DNA of 26,727 bases from Fastidiosipila sp964627125 (GCA_964627125.1 CAZVJQ010000024.1:1-26727), one strand, 5' to 3'. Counted from the stretch's first letter, positions 15,417 through 24,627 are shown. Translations and numbers: made by a program. The notes: generated by a model not told the origin, from the sequence alone.

Positions 15417-17681
15417 ATGAATACTTTAGACTTTGTAGATACAAGAATGGGGACAAACAACCAGCATAGAAAGAGCAATGGGAATGCTTTGCCCTATACA
15501 TTATTACCATTTGGCAGACATCCGCATGTAATGATTAGCAGATATAATGATGGTAGATTTTTTAATGGAAGAGATTTCCATACTTATGGAATTAGATTGA
15601 CACACCAACCAAGCCCATGGATGGGAGATTTTGATTTTGTGAATTTCAACTTCTTAGGATTAACAGCTAGGGAAGAGGCTCTGATAGATGATAGACTCTC
15701 AACAAGCTCAATGCCTGAAGATTTCAACATGAGTTCATATGACCCAGATACTGCTATTTTTAAGCCAAATAACTTAAATTTCACAAGACTACGTGATGGT
15801 TTAAATATTGACATGGTACCTAGTGAATATGGTTCACAGATTAAAGTTGAACAAGTTAGACATCACAAGAGTGATAAGGCATTTTACTTCAGTGTCGCCA
15901 TTGCAAGAACAGGTGAGATTAAATTAGTTGGAGATTCTAAAATTGAGGGTATGACCAAGCAGATGGCAGGATCAAAATACTCAAAATTCCCACTATTTTT
16001 CAATATTGAGTTTAATTCTAAACTTGAACTAATTGGATCTACTGATTATACAGATGGATTTGATATGACAATGTACTGGTTCAAATTGGAAAAGAATCTA
16101 CGAGAAGAAACTCTATTCGCAAGCCTCAATTCATCATATATAAGTAATGATAAGGCAAGTGAGAATGCAGGATTTGAATTAGCTGAGCATGGCTTAGTTG
16201 ATGCAGATGAAGCAGATCTTTTTGCAGGCTTGAAAATAGTAGCTGAGGATAAATGGTTAGATTACTTAAATAGAATTGAAGTTAAGAGTGAAAATATTGA
16301 AAAGGTAAGAACTTTCTACAGCTCTCTATATAGAACTGCAACTTTCCCTAATAGAGTTAATGAATATAACTCAGCAGGGGAAGCAATTCACCACTCTCCA
16401 TACACAGGTGAGATTGAAGATGGAGTATTCTTCACAAATAATGGTTACTGGGATACATTTAGAACCAACTACCCACTTTATTCATTAATAGCTCCTGAAA
16501 TGGTAGCTGAGATTTTAGAGGGTATTTTAAATATTGGTAGACAAGATAAATTCCTACCACGCTGGATATCCCCAGATGAGAGAGGAATGATGCCAGGATC
16601 TTCAGTTGACTCAGTTATTGCAGATGCAATAGTAAAAGATTTAGTAGGCCCTGAATTTGCTGAAGAAATTTTAGAATATATGATTCATTCTGCTGAAGAG
16701 CAAGGTGAGAGCCATCTTGAAGGAAGAGAAGGTGGTGTAGAGTATAGAAAACTAGGTTACGTACCTGCAGATATTGGCGTAGGTGAATCAGTGAACAAGA
16801 CTCAAGATTATGCTTATAGTGATTTTTGTATTGCACAAGTAGCATCTAAAGTAGGCAAGACAGATATCGCTGAACAATATTATAGATATTCATATAACTA
16901 TAGAAATCTATATTATGCTGAGAAGAAGCAGATGTATCCTAAAGATTCAGATGGGAACTTCATCGATGACCACAATCCAGAGTTGTGGGGTAAATTTTAT
17001 ACTGAAGGTTCTGCATGGCAAAATAGCTTAAGTGTTTTCTATAACTTTGAAGATCTTATTAATCTATATGGTGGAGATGATGAATTTGCAAAGCACATGC
17101 TAGATTTATTTAACCAGAGACCAGAATTTGAAATAGGAGGTTATGGAAATGAGATCCATGAGATAAGTGAAATGGCTATTATTAGATTTGGGCAGTTCGC
17201 AATTTCTAACCAGCCAAGTTTCCACTTCCCATATCTATTTACTTTTGCAGGTAGACCAAACCACACTGAGTTAGCTCTTAGATTAACTATGGAAAACTTA
17301 TTCTCAGCAGATGCAGAAGGTTTTCCAGGTGATGAAGATAATGGAAGTATGGGTTCATGGTTTGTATTGAACTCCTTAGGTCTTTACCAAGTATGTCCAG
17401 GTATCAGTGAATTTAACTTAGGTATAAATATTTGGGATGAGGCCAAAGTCAAGCTCGCTAACGGAAACACAATCTCATTCAAGCAAGATAAGATAAAACC
17501 ATACTTAAATATCGTGCAAGAAAGAGTAATAAATGGAGAAGTATACAATGCTTCAACTATAGACTATAAAGAGTTAATGGAAGGTCTAGAAATTTATCAA
17601 GAGCTAGGCTTATTACCAAGCTTCAACAAATTAGATGAAAGTTTAAGACCATATTCACTTGGTACTGAATTCGAAGGCTAG
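15417..17681 (+). CDS. Cytoplasmic GH92-family alpha-mannosidase-like enzyme, general acid Glu replaced by Gln
   Basis: GH92 enzymes are Ca-dependent, inverting exo-alpha-mannosidases. The protein has 754 residues. The N-terminal beta domain holds DTRMGTNN (8-15) and HQPSPWMGDFDF. The (alpha/alpha)6 region holds YSSLYRTATFPNR, NNGYWDTFRTNYPL, GYVPADIGVGESVNKTQDYA, FYTEGSAWQNS and GFPGDEDNGSMGSWFVL. The DED triplet Asp639-Glu640-Asp641 fits the catalytic-base motif. The acid motif, usually GNEPSxH, reads SNQPSFH with Gln599 in place of Glu. There is no signal peptide, so it acts inside the cell, as in the pneumococcal GH92 type. It should handle imported mannosides; the Gln may favour substrates with a good leaving group such as mannosyl phosphodiesters. 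It converges with a sugar kinase and a nucleotidyltransferase, consistent with glycan salvage. Confidence 0.85.
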   Translation: MNTLDFVDTRMGTNNQHRKSNGNALPYTLLPFGRHPHVMISRYNDGRFFNGRDFHTYGIRLTHQPSPWMGDFDFVNFNFLGLTAREEALIDDRLSTSSMPEDFNMSSYDPDTAIFKPNNLNFTRLRDGLNIDMVPSEYGSQIKVEQVRHHKSDKAFYFSVAIARTGEIKLVGDSKIEGMTKQMAGSKYSKFPLFFNIEFNSKLELIGSTDYTDGFDMTMYWFKLEKNLREETLFASLNSSYISNDKASENAGFELAEHGLVDADEADLFAGLKIVAEDKWLDYLNRIEVKSENIEKVRTFYSSLYRTATFPNRVNEYNSAGEAIHHSPYTGEIEDGVFFTNNGYWDTFRTNYPLYSLIAPEMVAEILEGILNIGRQDKFLPRWISPDERGMMPGSSVDSVIADAIVKDLVGPEFAEEILEYMIHSAEEQGESHLEGREGGVEYRKLGYVPADIGVGESVNKTQDYAYSDFCIAQVASKVGKTDIAEQYYRYSYNYRNLYYAEKKQMYPKDSDGNFIDDHNPELWGKFYTEGSAWQNSLSVFYNFEDLINLYGGDDEFAKHMLDLFNQRPEFEIGGYGNEIHEISEMAIIRFGQFAISNQPSFHFPYLFTFAGRPNHTELALRLTMENLFSADAEGFPGDEDNGSMGSWFVLNSLGLYQVCPGISEFNLGINIWDEAKVKLANGNTISFKQDKIKPYLNIVQERVINGEVYNASTIDYKELMEGLEIYQELGLLPSFNKLDESLRPYSLGTEFEG

Positions 17682-17708
17682 ATAAACTAGATATTTCAGG
17701 CAAAATAA

Positions 17709-17748
17709 AAGGGATGTAGATTTTTTTCTGCATCCCTTAATTAATTTT
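17709..17748. terminator. Bidirectional terminator between GH92 and kinase genes
   Basis: Stem AAGGGATGTAGA (17709-17720) / TCTGCATCCCTT (17727-17738, one T-G pair) with a T-loop. A T-rich tail follows on the plus strand and AAAATAAAA precedes it, giving T's on the minus strand. Confidence 0.85.
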
Positions 17749-17762
17749 TGTGTATAAAAATA

Positions 17763-18914
17763 TTATCTATACTTATTGATAATCTCAGTCAACTCTGACC
17801 ATTTGTTTTCAATATCTTCGACTAGTTTAATTTGTGTACGAGCTCTATCTAGGTTATGACCTTCGTAAGATGTGTTGAAATATACATCTCCTAATAAGTA
17901 GTCAGTTAAGAATCTAATAGCTAGTTCAAGAGTAATAATCTTTAATCCCCAAACTAAATCATCTTTTTCTTCTTCAGTTAAGATATCTCCACAAGTTTCG
18001 AAGTAACCCTTCGTATATGCTTCAAATAACTCAAGATTTAAACTTACTTTAGATAAATCTTTTTCATCTTCAGCTGCTTCATTGGCACCGAAACGAACTG
18101 CATCACCAAAATCATGAACAGATAAACCTGGCATTACAGTATCTAAATCAATTACTGCAATAGCTTCATCACTCACGTTATCAAACAATACATTGTTTAA
18201 CTTAGTATCGTTATGAGTTACACGTAATGGTAAGATGCCTTCTTCAAGTCTATCCATAAGATAAGCTGTCTCTTCCTTATGTGCGATGATGAAGTCAATT
18301 TCATCACGTACTGAATCAGCACGCCCTGCAGGGTCTTTTTCTAGAGCATCTTCAAATTGAGCATAACGATCTCTAGTGTCATGGAATTTCTCAATTGTTT
18401 CATGCAAGCTTGTTGCATCAAAATCATTTAAGTGGTTTTGGAATTTACCAAAAGCCTTAGCACTCTTATAGAATTGATCTGGGTTTTCAACTTGGTTTAA
18501 GCAATATGTATCTTCAACTTCAGTGTACATTCTCCAGCAAGTACCATTTTCATGGGTGAAGTAAGTATCACCATCTCTGGTGAAAATAACTTTCAAAGTT
18601 TCTCTGGTTGGATCTTGTCCATTTGCACTTGCTTGATCACCGATATAGTTTGTAACGTTGACAATATTCTCCATTAATTGATCTGGATTTTTAAATGCAT
18701 AAGTATTAATTTTTTGGAGGATATATTTATCGTGGATGGAACCGTCCTCTTCCTTAATTTCTACGTGAAAAGTACTATTAACGTTTCCAATATTATTAGG
18801 TCTTATACCAACGACATTCTCTTCCACAATAGGGAAGACTTCACAAATTTTTGCTATGTCTAGTGCCTCTTTTACTCTTGACAATGTTTTTACCTCTTTT
18901 GTTAATTTTTTCAT
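17763..18914 (-). CDS. Sugar 1-kinase of the aminoglycoside/choline kinase fold (NahK-like)
   Basis: It probably phosphorylates the anomeric position of a hexose or N-acetylhexosamine with ATP, as bifidobacterial NahK does. The 383 residues carry the phosphotransferase catalytic motif THNDTKLNNVLFD (233-245, Asp236 as base) and the Mg-binding segment VIDLDTVMPGLSVHDFGDAV (254-273). The length matches NahK. The N-terminal ATP lobe has KYILQKINTYAF (63-74). The annotated ATG (18912-18914) lacks a good ribosome site, whereas AAAGAGGT is well spaced to an in-frame TTG at 18882-18884, giving 373 residues; the latter start may be right. Downstream it faces the GH92 gene across a shared terminator, and upstream lies a nucleotidyltransferase on the same strand. 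Kinase plus nucleotidyltransferase is a common pairing in hexosamine salvage. The exact sugar is inferred. Confidence 0.78.
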   Translation of the reverse strand: MKKLTKEVKTLSRVKEALDIAKICEVFPIVEENVVGIRPNNIGNVNSTFHVEIKEEDGSIHDKYILQKINTYAFKNPDQLMENIVNVTNYIGDQASANGQDPTRETLKVIFTRDGDTYFTHENGTCWRMYTEVEDTYCLNQVENPDQFYKSAKAFGKFQNHLNDFDATSLHETIEKFHDTRDRYAQFEDALEKDPAGRADSVRDEIDFIIAHKEETAYLMDRLEEGILPLRVTHNDTKLNNVLFDNVSDEAIAVIDLDTVMPGLSVHDFGDAVRFGANEAAEDEKDLSKVSLNLELFEAYTKGYFETCGDILTEEEKDDLVWGLKIITLELAIRFLTDYLLGDVYFNTSYEGHNLDRARTQIKLVEDIENKWSELTEIINKYR

Positions 18915-19043
18915 TTATCTATAATTTAACCTTAGCTTAGCTAATTAACATTTAATGACAATATCAAACTAAGTGTAGTCATAAATAATTACATATAGAT
19001 GAATGCTGATATTTTCTTCGATATTGTGATATTAAAGTGACTC

Positions 19044-19253
19044 TAGTCACAAATATTTAACTAAAATACCACAAGAAATACTAATAAGCAATTTTGCANN
19101 NNNNNNNNNNNNNNNNNNNNNNNNNNNNNNNNNNNNNNNNNNNNNNNNNNNNNNNNNNNNNNNNNNNNNNNNNNNNNNNNNNNNNNNNNNNNNNNNNNTA
19201 GTCACAAATATTTAACTAAAATACCACAAGAAATACTAATAAGCAATTTTGCA
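19044..19253. repeat. 55-bp identical ends flanking a 100-N gap (likely one copy in reality)
   Basis: Bases 19044-19098 and 19199-19253 are identical over all 55 positions. 55 is a usual de Bruijn k-mer size, so the two contig ends most likely overlap and the true sequence has a single copy without a gap. Confidence 0.8.
19099..19198. other. Assembly gap, 100 N
   Basis: Exactly 100 N, the default length for a gap of unknown size. It interrupts only intergenic DNA. Confidence 0.98.
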
Positions 19254-19300
19254 TGCTTATAGAATTGTAAACATATTCTTTTTTATTGCAGTAACAAACT

Positions 19301-20230
19301 CTAGTTCCAGAGATTTTCTGGATATTTACCTTGAGCAATCATGTTGTTTATTGCATTAATGACTTGCTCTTTATCTTCCTTATAAGTTACTCCATACCAT
19401 TTATCAGGAGAGGATAGAACTTTTACATTAGCTTGTTTCTCATCTAATAATTTTTCAACTGAGGTAGGTAAGTAGAATTCAGCCTTCAATGGATTCTGGC
19501 TAACTTCATTTTCTAAGAAGTCTTCAAAGTATTTAGAAATTAAATCCAAGAACTCTCTGCGTAAACCCCACATATTCATTGAAACAATAGTGTCACCATC
19601 TATTTCATTCCAAGTTTCACCATCATCATCGCTGTAGCGAATTCCACCTTCGAATTTTTCAATTCTAGTTTTCTCAACAATCTTCTCAAGATAACCAGCA
19701 TCATTTTTCGTGGATACACCCCTAGAAACATAACCATTATCAGATACAGTATTTTTTAATAAGAATGCAACCATAGCTAGGTTTAATTCATTGTCATCAT
19801 TCTTATTGTCAGTGTTTTCTAAGAAATTATAGATTTCTTGGAATGCATTTTCTCCATAAAAATCATCTGCATTAATAACAGCAAAACTTGAATCAATTTG
19901 ATCTTTAGCAGAAAGAACAGCGTGTGCAGTACCCCATGGCTTAACTCTTCCTTCAGGGATTTCATATGAGCTAGGAACTTTATCTAATTCTTGGAATGCA
20001 TATCTAACTTCCATGTGCTCAGCTACTTTATTACCAACTTTTTCCTTGAATTCATCAGCCATAGCTTCTTTAATAATGAAAACAACTGTTTCAAAACCAG
20101 CTCTCTTGGCATCATATATAGAATAGTCAATAATTGCTTCATCGTTTGGGCCAACTGGATCTACTTGTTTTAGGCCACCATAACGGCTCCCCATGCCTGC
20201 AGCCATAATTACTAATATAGGTTTACTCAT
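19301..20230 (-). CDS. Sugar-1-phosphate nucleotidyltransferase (GalU/UGP-like)
   Basis: It transfers a nucleotide to a sugar 1-phosphate, probably from UTP. The 309 residues begin MSKPILVIMAAGMGSRYGGL; the motif AAGMGSRYGGLKQ (10-22) with Arg16 and Lys21 is the pyrophosphorylase signature, and AVINADDFYG holds the metal-binding Asp. GRVKPWGTAHAVLSA matches the base- and sugar-binding region. The start has a strong GGAGGG ribosome site and a promoter on the minus strand. It lies upstream of the NahK-like kinase on the same strand; the product of that kinase would be a natural substrate. Whether it makes UDP-GlcNAc, UDP-GalNAc or UDP-glucose cannot be read from the sequence. Confidence 0.85.
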   Translation of the reverse strand: MSKPILVIMAAGMGSRYGGLKQVDPVGPNDEAIIDYSIYDAKRAGFETVVFIIKEAMADEFKEKVGNKVAEHMEVRYAFQELDKVPSSYEIPEGRVKPWGTAHAVLSAKDQIDSSFAVINADDFYGENAFQEIYNFLENTDNKNDDNELNLAMVAFLLKNTVSDNGYVSRGVSTKNDAGYLEKIVEKTRIEKFEGGIRYSDDDGETWNEIDGDTIVSMNMWGLRREFLDLISKYFEDFLENEVSQNPLKAEFYLPTSVEKLLDEKQANVKVLSSPDKWYGVTYKEDKEQVINAINNMIAQGKYPENLWN

Positions 20231-20276
20231 TTTTCCCTCCGAGTTTAGAAATGTCTTAAAATAATGCTTGAATTAT

Positions 20277-20305
20277 AATATACTATTTTGAGCGGAACTG
20301 TTCAA
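20277..20305 (-). promoter_or_regulatory. Promoter of the nucleotidyltransferase gene
   Basis: Minus strand TTGAAC (rc of 20300-20305), 17 nt, TATATT (rc of 20277-20282), about 47 nt upstream of the ATG. Confidence 0.65.
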
Positions 20306-20329
20306 ATTGCTGTAGAATTTTGCTATATG
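20301..20329 (+). promoter_or_regulatory. Promoter of the yitT-lcp operon
   Basis: TTCAAA (20301-20306), 17 nt, TATATG (20324-20329). Its -35 overlaps the -35 of the divergent nucleotidyltransferase promoter, so the two may interfere or share a regulator. Confidence 0.5.
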
Positions 20330-20357
20330 TTCAAGTATTAATGAGGTGAGTACTGAT

Positions 20358-21302
20358 ATGAAAATAATGGATAAGAAAATAACCAAATTTGACTGGAAAG
20401 AAGAAGTAAGTAGCTTATTTTTTCTGATACTAGGAATATTTATTTATGCTTTTGCTGTTAATGTTATTTATGTACCGACGAATATGGCTATGGGAGGCGC
20501 TACAGGTGTAGCAAATGCTCTAGTTACAGCAACTCAAGGAAGAATCCCATTTGGTGTATTTTCACTTCTAATTAACGTACCTATATTAATACTTGGATGG
20601 AAAGAATTTGGTTTTAGAATGGTCTATAGAAGTATTATCGGAACTATAATATTCTCATTTAGTATAGACTTCACAAATTCCTTCATGCATGACTGGTACG
20701 ATATTTTTATGTCAAACTTAAACTCTGATCCAGATCTTATAGTATTAGCTATAGTATCTGGTGTTTTATCTGGTATAGGAATCGGGTTTATTCTTAAAGG
20801 AAATTACACTACAGGTGGTACTGACATCCTGGCAGTTGTTGCAAGTAATAGGATTAGTAGTATAACAGTTGGTAATTTTACAATTATTTTTGATTTAATT
20901 GTTATAGTATTTAATATCGTAATTAACTTTATATTTGGAGTAGGAAATATTTTCCAAACAATAATGCTAGCTTTATATAGTTTTATATCACTTTACTTTA
21001 CAGGTGCACTTACTGACACAGTTCTACTAGGTACAGACTCATCTCAAGCAGTTCATATCATCAGTGATAAGTCTGAAGTTATTAGTAAAGATATCTTGAA
21101 ACGTATGGATAGGGGTATTACAGGGCTTAAAGGTAAGGGAATGTACACTCAAAATGATAAGACGATCCTTTACGTTGTCCTAGATAGTAGAGAGGTACCT
21201 ATATTAAAAACTATAGTTGCTGAGCATGATGAAAATGCATTTATTATAGTAAATGAGGTCAAAGACGTCTCCGGCGAAGGTTTCACCCGCGAGAAGACTT
21301 AG
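20358..21302 (+). CDS. YitT-family membrane protein
   Basis: An integral membrane protein of unknown transport function; the family is widespread in Bacillota. From the ATG at 20358 it has 314 residues; an in-frame GTG 12 nt earlier is part of the ribosome site GAGGTGA, so the ATG is preferred. The N-terminal part has five or six helices with typical blocks: VPTNMAMGGATGVANAL, ISGVLSGIGIGFILKGNYTT-like segment, TTGGTDILA and YFTGALTDTVLLG. The C-terminal 80 residues form the DUF2179 domain (HIISDKSEVISKDILKRM, then KGMYTQNDKTILYVV), a soluble ligand-binding-like fold. The stop TAG overlaps the AGGAG before the LCP gene, so the two are co-transcribed. Confidence 0.9.
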   Translation: MKIMDKKITKFDWKEEVSSLFFLILGIFIYAFAVNVIYVPTNMAMGGATGVANALVTATQGRIPFGVFSLLINVPILILGWKEFGFRMVYRSIIGTIIFSFSIDFTNSFMHDWYDIFMSNLNSDPDLIVLAIVSGVLSGIGIGFILKGNYTTGGTDILAVVASNRISSITVGNFTIIFDLIVIVFNIVINFIFGVGNIFQTIMLALYSFISLYFTGALTDTVLLGTDSSQAVHIISDKSEVISKDILKRMDRGITGLKGKGMYTQNDKTILYVVLDSREVPILKTIVAEHDENAFIIVNEVKDVSGEGFTREKT

Positions 21303-21317
21303 GAGAAATTATATTCG

Positions 21318-23148
21318 ATGAAGAAACATAACGATAATAATCTTGAAGACTCAGTCTTTCGTACAGATAAAGACGAAGTTCTAAAAGATATTAAAAAAGG
21401 TAAAGGTACTAAGAAATCTGCTAAGAAATCTAAAGTACAAACAAATAGTGTAAAAGAAGAACAATTACTTAAATTTGTATCTGCAGGAATCTTGCTAATT
21501 ATGCTAGCGATTTCTGCTGTTTTTGTTTACATGGCTTGGTCATCAGGCTTCTTGCCAAATAGATACTTATTAATTTTAGTAGCTGTTGTATTAGGTGTAA
21601 ATATTCTGGCTGCTTTCTTGCTATTTGGAAGAGGGTCGTGGAAGAAGAGGTTGTCTGCTTTTGCCTTAATAATAGTGTCAGCGGCAGTATTTATATACAT
21701 TAGTGTTGCATTAGGTAATGTGAACCGCACAATCGGAGAGATAAATGAAGAGATAGACGATGTACATCAATATAGCGTCGTTGTATTGGCAGAAGATACA
21801 ATCAATAGCTATGCAGACTTAGCAGACCAGCAAATTGCATTCGTAGATATCGAAGCTGAAGCTATTATGAATGCTCTCACAGATGAAGAATTCTCTATTG
21901 GAAATCAGATTATTGCATATCCACAATTAGTAGGAGCATTGATGTCTGGAGAAGAGAGAGTAATTTTATTCAATGAAACTTTCAGACCTATTATTGAAGG
22001 AATTTATATTAATTTCTCTAGTGGTACTAAGATATTAGGAGAAGATGGTTCACATAGATTTGAAGGCGGAATGATAGTTGATGGTGATGAAACTGAAGTA
22101 AGTTCTGGAACAACTAATACAACAACTACAGATNNNNNNNNNNNNNNNNNNNNNNNNNNNNNNNNNNNNNNNNNNNNNNNNNNNNNNNNNNNNNNNNNNN
22201 NNNNNNNNNNNNNNNNNNNNNNNNNNNNNNNNNACAGATACAGACTCAAGTAGTGAAGTTGATCAAACTGAAGAAACGACACAAAGTACAAGCACATCCT
22301 ATGAGACTTTACCAAGTGAAGAGGTAAGAGAGCCAGAGCTAGGAAGACCTCAAGGATATGAAGATATCTATGTAGATGGTTCACAGCCATTCACTTTCTA
22401 TATATCTGGTATGGATAATTATGGTGGTGTAGGAGCAGCGGGTAGGTCTGACGTTAATATCGTTGGAGCAGTTAACCCTCATACTAGAACTATTAGCTTA
22501 ATCAATATACCTAGAGACTCATATGTACCACTCCCTGCAACAGGAGGATACTACGATAAATTAACCCATGCTGGTCTGCTAGGAATTAACTCCTCATTGA
22601 GTGCTGTTGAGAATCTTATCGGTAGAGACGTAAGTACTTACTTGAAGGTAAACTTCAACTCATTAATCAATATAGTAGATACAATAGGTGGTATTACAGT
22701 TTATAACCCAACTCCATTTAGTTCTGGTGGATACAACTTCCCAGCAGGAAATATCCAAATGGATGGAAGAATGGCATTACAATACTCAAGAGAGCGTTAC
22801 TCATTAGCTGGAGGAGATATTGCTCGTGGTCAAAACCAAATGCGAGTAATTCAAGGAATCTTTAATAAGGCAATGCAACCAAGTATTCTCTTGAACTACA
22901 ACTCACTGTTGAATTCAGTGTCTGGTTCAATTAGAACTAACTTGTCACAACAAGCTATTGCAAGATTAGTCAATAACCAGTTAGCTAGCGGAGGAGGCTG
23001 GACATTTAATAACTACACTATGTCAGGTTATAGTCAATATGGATTACCATCATACTTCTTACCAGGCTATAGATTGTACTTCCTAAGATTAAGTAACTCG
23101 TCTATATCACAAGCTCAAGCTATCGTTGCTAATACAATAGGGTATTAG
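21318..23148 (+). CDS. LCP (LytR-CpsA-Psr) family wall-polymer ligase, one gene interrupted by an assembly gap
   Basis: LCP enzymes attach undecaprenyl-linked glycopolymers to peptidoglycan outside the membrane. The gene starts at 21318 with a Lys-rich cytoplasmic tail, three membrane helices (about residues 52-130) and an outside accessory region. A Thr/Asp/Ser-rich linker follows, containing the 100-N gap. The codon before the gap (GAT, 22131-22133) and ACA right after it (22234) continue as TDTDSSSEVDQTEE into the LCP domain, so the apparent break is only because 100 is not a multiple of three. The catalytic domain shows SDVNIVGAVNP, INIPRDSYVPLP, IGGITVYNP and YSRERYSLAGGDIARGQNQM, the family's Arg/Asp motifs. 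It is second in an operon with YitT. Neighbouring sugar transferase and Glf genes suggest the polymer it may attach. Confidence 0.88.
22134..22233. other. Assembly gap, 100 N, in a low-complexity linker
   Basis: Exactly 100 N. The flanks are ACAACTACAGAT and ACAGATACAGAC, a Thr-Asp coding repeat that probably broke the assembly. Unlike the first gap, the flanks show no long identical overlap. Confidence 0.97.
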
Positions 23149-23194
23149 TTAGAGTATACTTGCGAGAGTAAGATTCTTAAATATAAGCGTTAAA

Positions 23195-23235
23195 AAAACA
23201 CTCTATTTTTTAATTGAAATAGAGTGTTTTACTTT
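23195..23235. terminator. Bidirectional terminator between LCP and sugar-transferase genes
   Basis: 14-bp perfect stem AAAACACTCTATTT (23195-23208) / AAATAGAGTGTTTT (23217-23230) with an 8-nt loop. An A-run on the left and T's on the right serve both convergent genes. Confidence 0.88.
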
Positions 23236-23253
23236 TGCTAAATAAATATTGAC

Positions 23254-24627
23254 CTAGTCATCACCGTTTGAGTGGTCTTCATCTGTCTCAAAGAAACTTG
23301 AATCAAATCCTTCAGTAGATTCTGGTGTGAATACAACCTTAACAGTTGCTAGAATAAGTCTGAAGTCATTTAGTATTGAGAAGTTTTGAATGTAGTAGAC
23401 GTCCATTCTAGCCTTATCTTCGTGTGAAGTATTGTATCTTCCGTAGATTTGGGCATAGCCGGTGACACCTGCTTTTACCATAGTTCTATAGTAGAATTCA
23501 GGCATAAGTTCTGTATATAAGTCGTAGTTCTCAACACGCTCAGCTCTTGGACCAACTATTGACATTTCACCTTTTAGAACATTGATAAATTGAGGGATTT
23601 CATCGATTCTTGTAGCTCTTATAAACTTACCGATTGGCGTGATTCTATCGTCATTTTCTGTAGTGAATTGGGCACCATCTTTCTCGGCATCGACAACCAT
23701 TGATCTGAATTTAATAATGTCAAATGGCTCTCGATTTCTAGTAAGTCTCTTTTGCTTGAAGAATATTGGACCGCCATCATGAAGCTTAATTAGCAGTGCA
23801 ACGATTAATGTAATTGGTAAAGTTAAGAGTAAGAAAAGAGCTGAGAAAACAATGTCAAAAATGCGTTTAATTATTAGCTGCTCTAAAGATAGTGTTCTAT
23901 TCTTAATTAAATGAAGGATAGAGTCGCCAATTTGGGTAACGTGGGAACTTCTCATGATGATGTCGTTTATTGTTGGCATGACAAAAGTTCTTTTCCTATT
24001 TTCATATGCATAGTTGAAAACATCTTCACGTAGATTTAAATCAAGTGCTCCAATTACAACAGTGCTGTATTTATCTATTTCTTCTTTAATCTTGTCAAAA
24101 CCTTCATCAGCTCTGACAACTGAGCGAATGTCATATCTCTTATCTCTTTGGGCAAATTTCTGAGCTACATTCATATCCCATTCAGTATTAGCATAAATAA
24201 TGACAGTGTCTCTACTTGGATACAGCCTATGATAGATATTATCTGCCATCTCAAAGAATAAGAAGCCTACAACATATTGAATGACGCTCATAACTAGAAT
24301 AGGCACTGGATTAATGATAGCTCTAGAAATAAGCGCAAGTACAATGTAGCTTATAACGTTAACCAACGTCATCGATATTATGTAAGATATCTGTAAGTTT
24401 CGTTTTTCATATATCCCAATTTTAAATATGTCATACGGAGAACCCATAATAATGAACAATAATGCATATAAGGCAAAAGCTAAAAAATATCCCCTGTATT
24501 GGAATGGGGCAGGTGTGACAAAATTAGTCACTGTAACAATAAAAATGCCACTCACTATTAATACTATAGCTAGCTTAAGCAAAAACATTATTAATCGTCT
24601 TAAATTTCTTGCTGAAAATTGAACCAT
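23254..24627 (-). CDS. Undecaprenyl-phosphate sugar phosphotransferase (WcaJ/EpsE-type)
   Basis: It starts a surface polysaccharide by moving a sugar 1-phosphate from a nucleotide sugar to undecaprenyl phosphate in the membrane. The 457 residues have four N-terminal helices (about 12-125), a central nucleotide-binding-like domain (140-235) and the C-terminal bacterial sugar transferase domain. The latter has a membrane segment (257-281), then GGPIFFKQKR, FDIIKFRSM (302-310), TRIDEIPQFINVLKGEMSIV (339-358), GPRAE and GVTGYAQIYGRYN. This is the full polyprenyl glycosylphosphotransferase layout. AAGGAA precedes the ATG. With LCP on one side and UDP-galactopyranose mutase on the other, it belongs to a wall-polymer locus, although the rest of the pathway is not in the window. 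Which sugar it transfers cannot be told. Confidence 0.9.
   Translation of the reverse strand: MVQFSARNLRRLIMFLLKLAIVLIVSGIFIVTVTNFVTPAPFQYRGYFLAFALYALLFIIMGSPYDIFKIGIYEKRNLQISYIISMTLVNVISYIVLALISRAIINPVPILVMSVIQYVVGFLFFEMADNIYHRLYPSRDTVIIYANTEWDMNVAQKFAQRDKRYDIRSVVRADEGFDKIKEEIDKYSTVVIGALDLNLREDVFNYAYENRKRTFVMPTINDIIMRSSHVTQIGDSILHLIKNRTLSLEQLIIKRIFDIVFSALFLLLTLPITLIVALLIKLHDGGPIFFKQKRLTRNREPFDIIKFRSMVVDAEKDGAQFTTENDDRITPIGKFIRATRIDEIPQFINVLKGEMSIVGPRAERVENYDLYTELMPEFYYRTMVKAGVTGYAQIYGRYNTSHEDKARMDVYYIQNFSILNDFRLILATVKVVFTPESTEGFDSSFFETDEDHSNGDD

Larger units (their letters stand above)
18915..19300. other. Intergenic region with assembly gap (386 bp)
   Basis: AT-rich. It includes the palindrome GTGACTCTAGTCAC (19037-19050), a related half-site TAGTCATAAATA near 18977, the short inverted repeat TTAGC-TTA-GCTAA (18932-18944), a 55-bp direct repeat and the 100-N gap. 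No gene is seen, and no convincing promoter for the kinase. Confidence 0.6.

Noticed and set aside
19044..19253. Direct repeats as target-site duplication of a mobile element in the gap
   Set aside because: 55 bp is far too long for a usual target duplication, is perfectly identical and borders a default-size gap; contig overlap explains it better.
21318..22253. Two separate genes in the LCP region (N-terminal membrane protein and a 245-residue LCP)
   Set aside because: The frame shift coincides exactly with a 100-N placeholder; translated flanks join into one protein.
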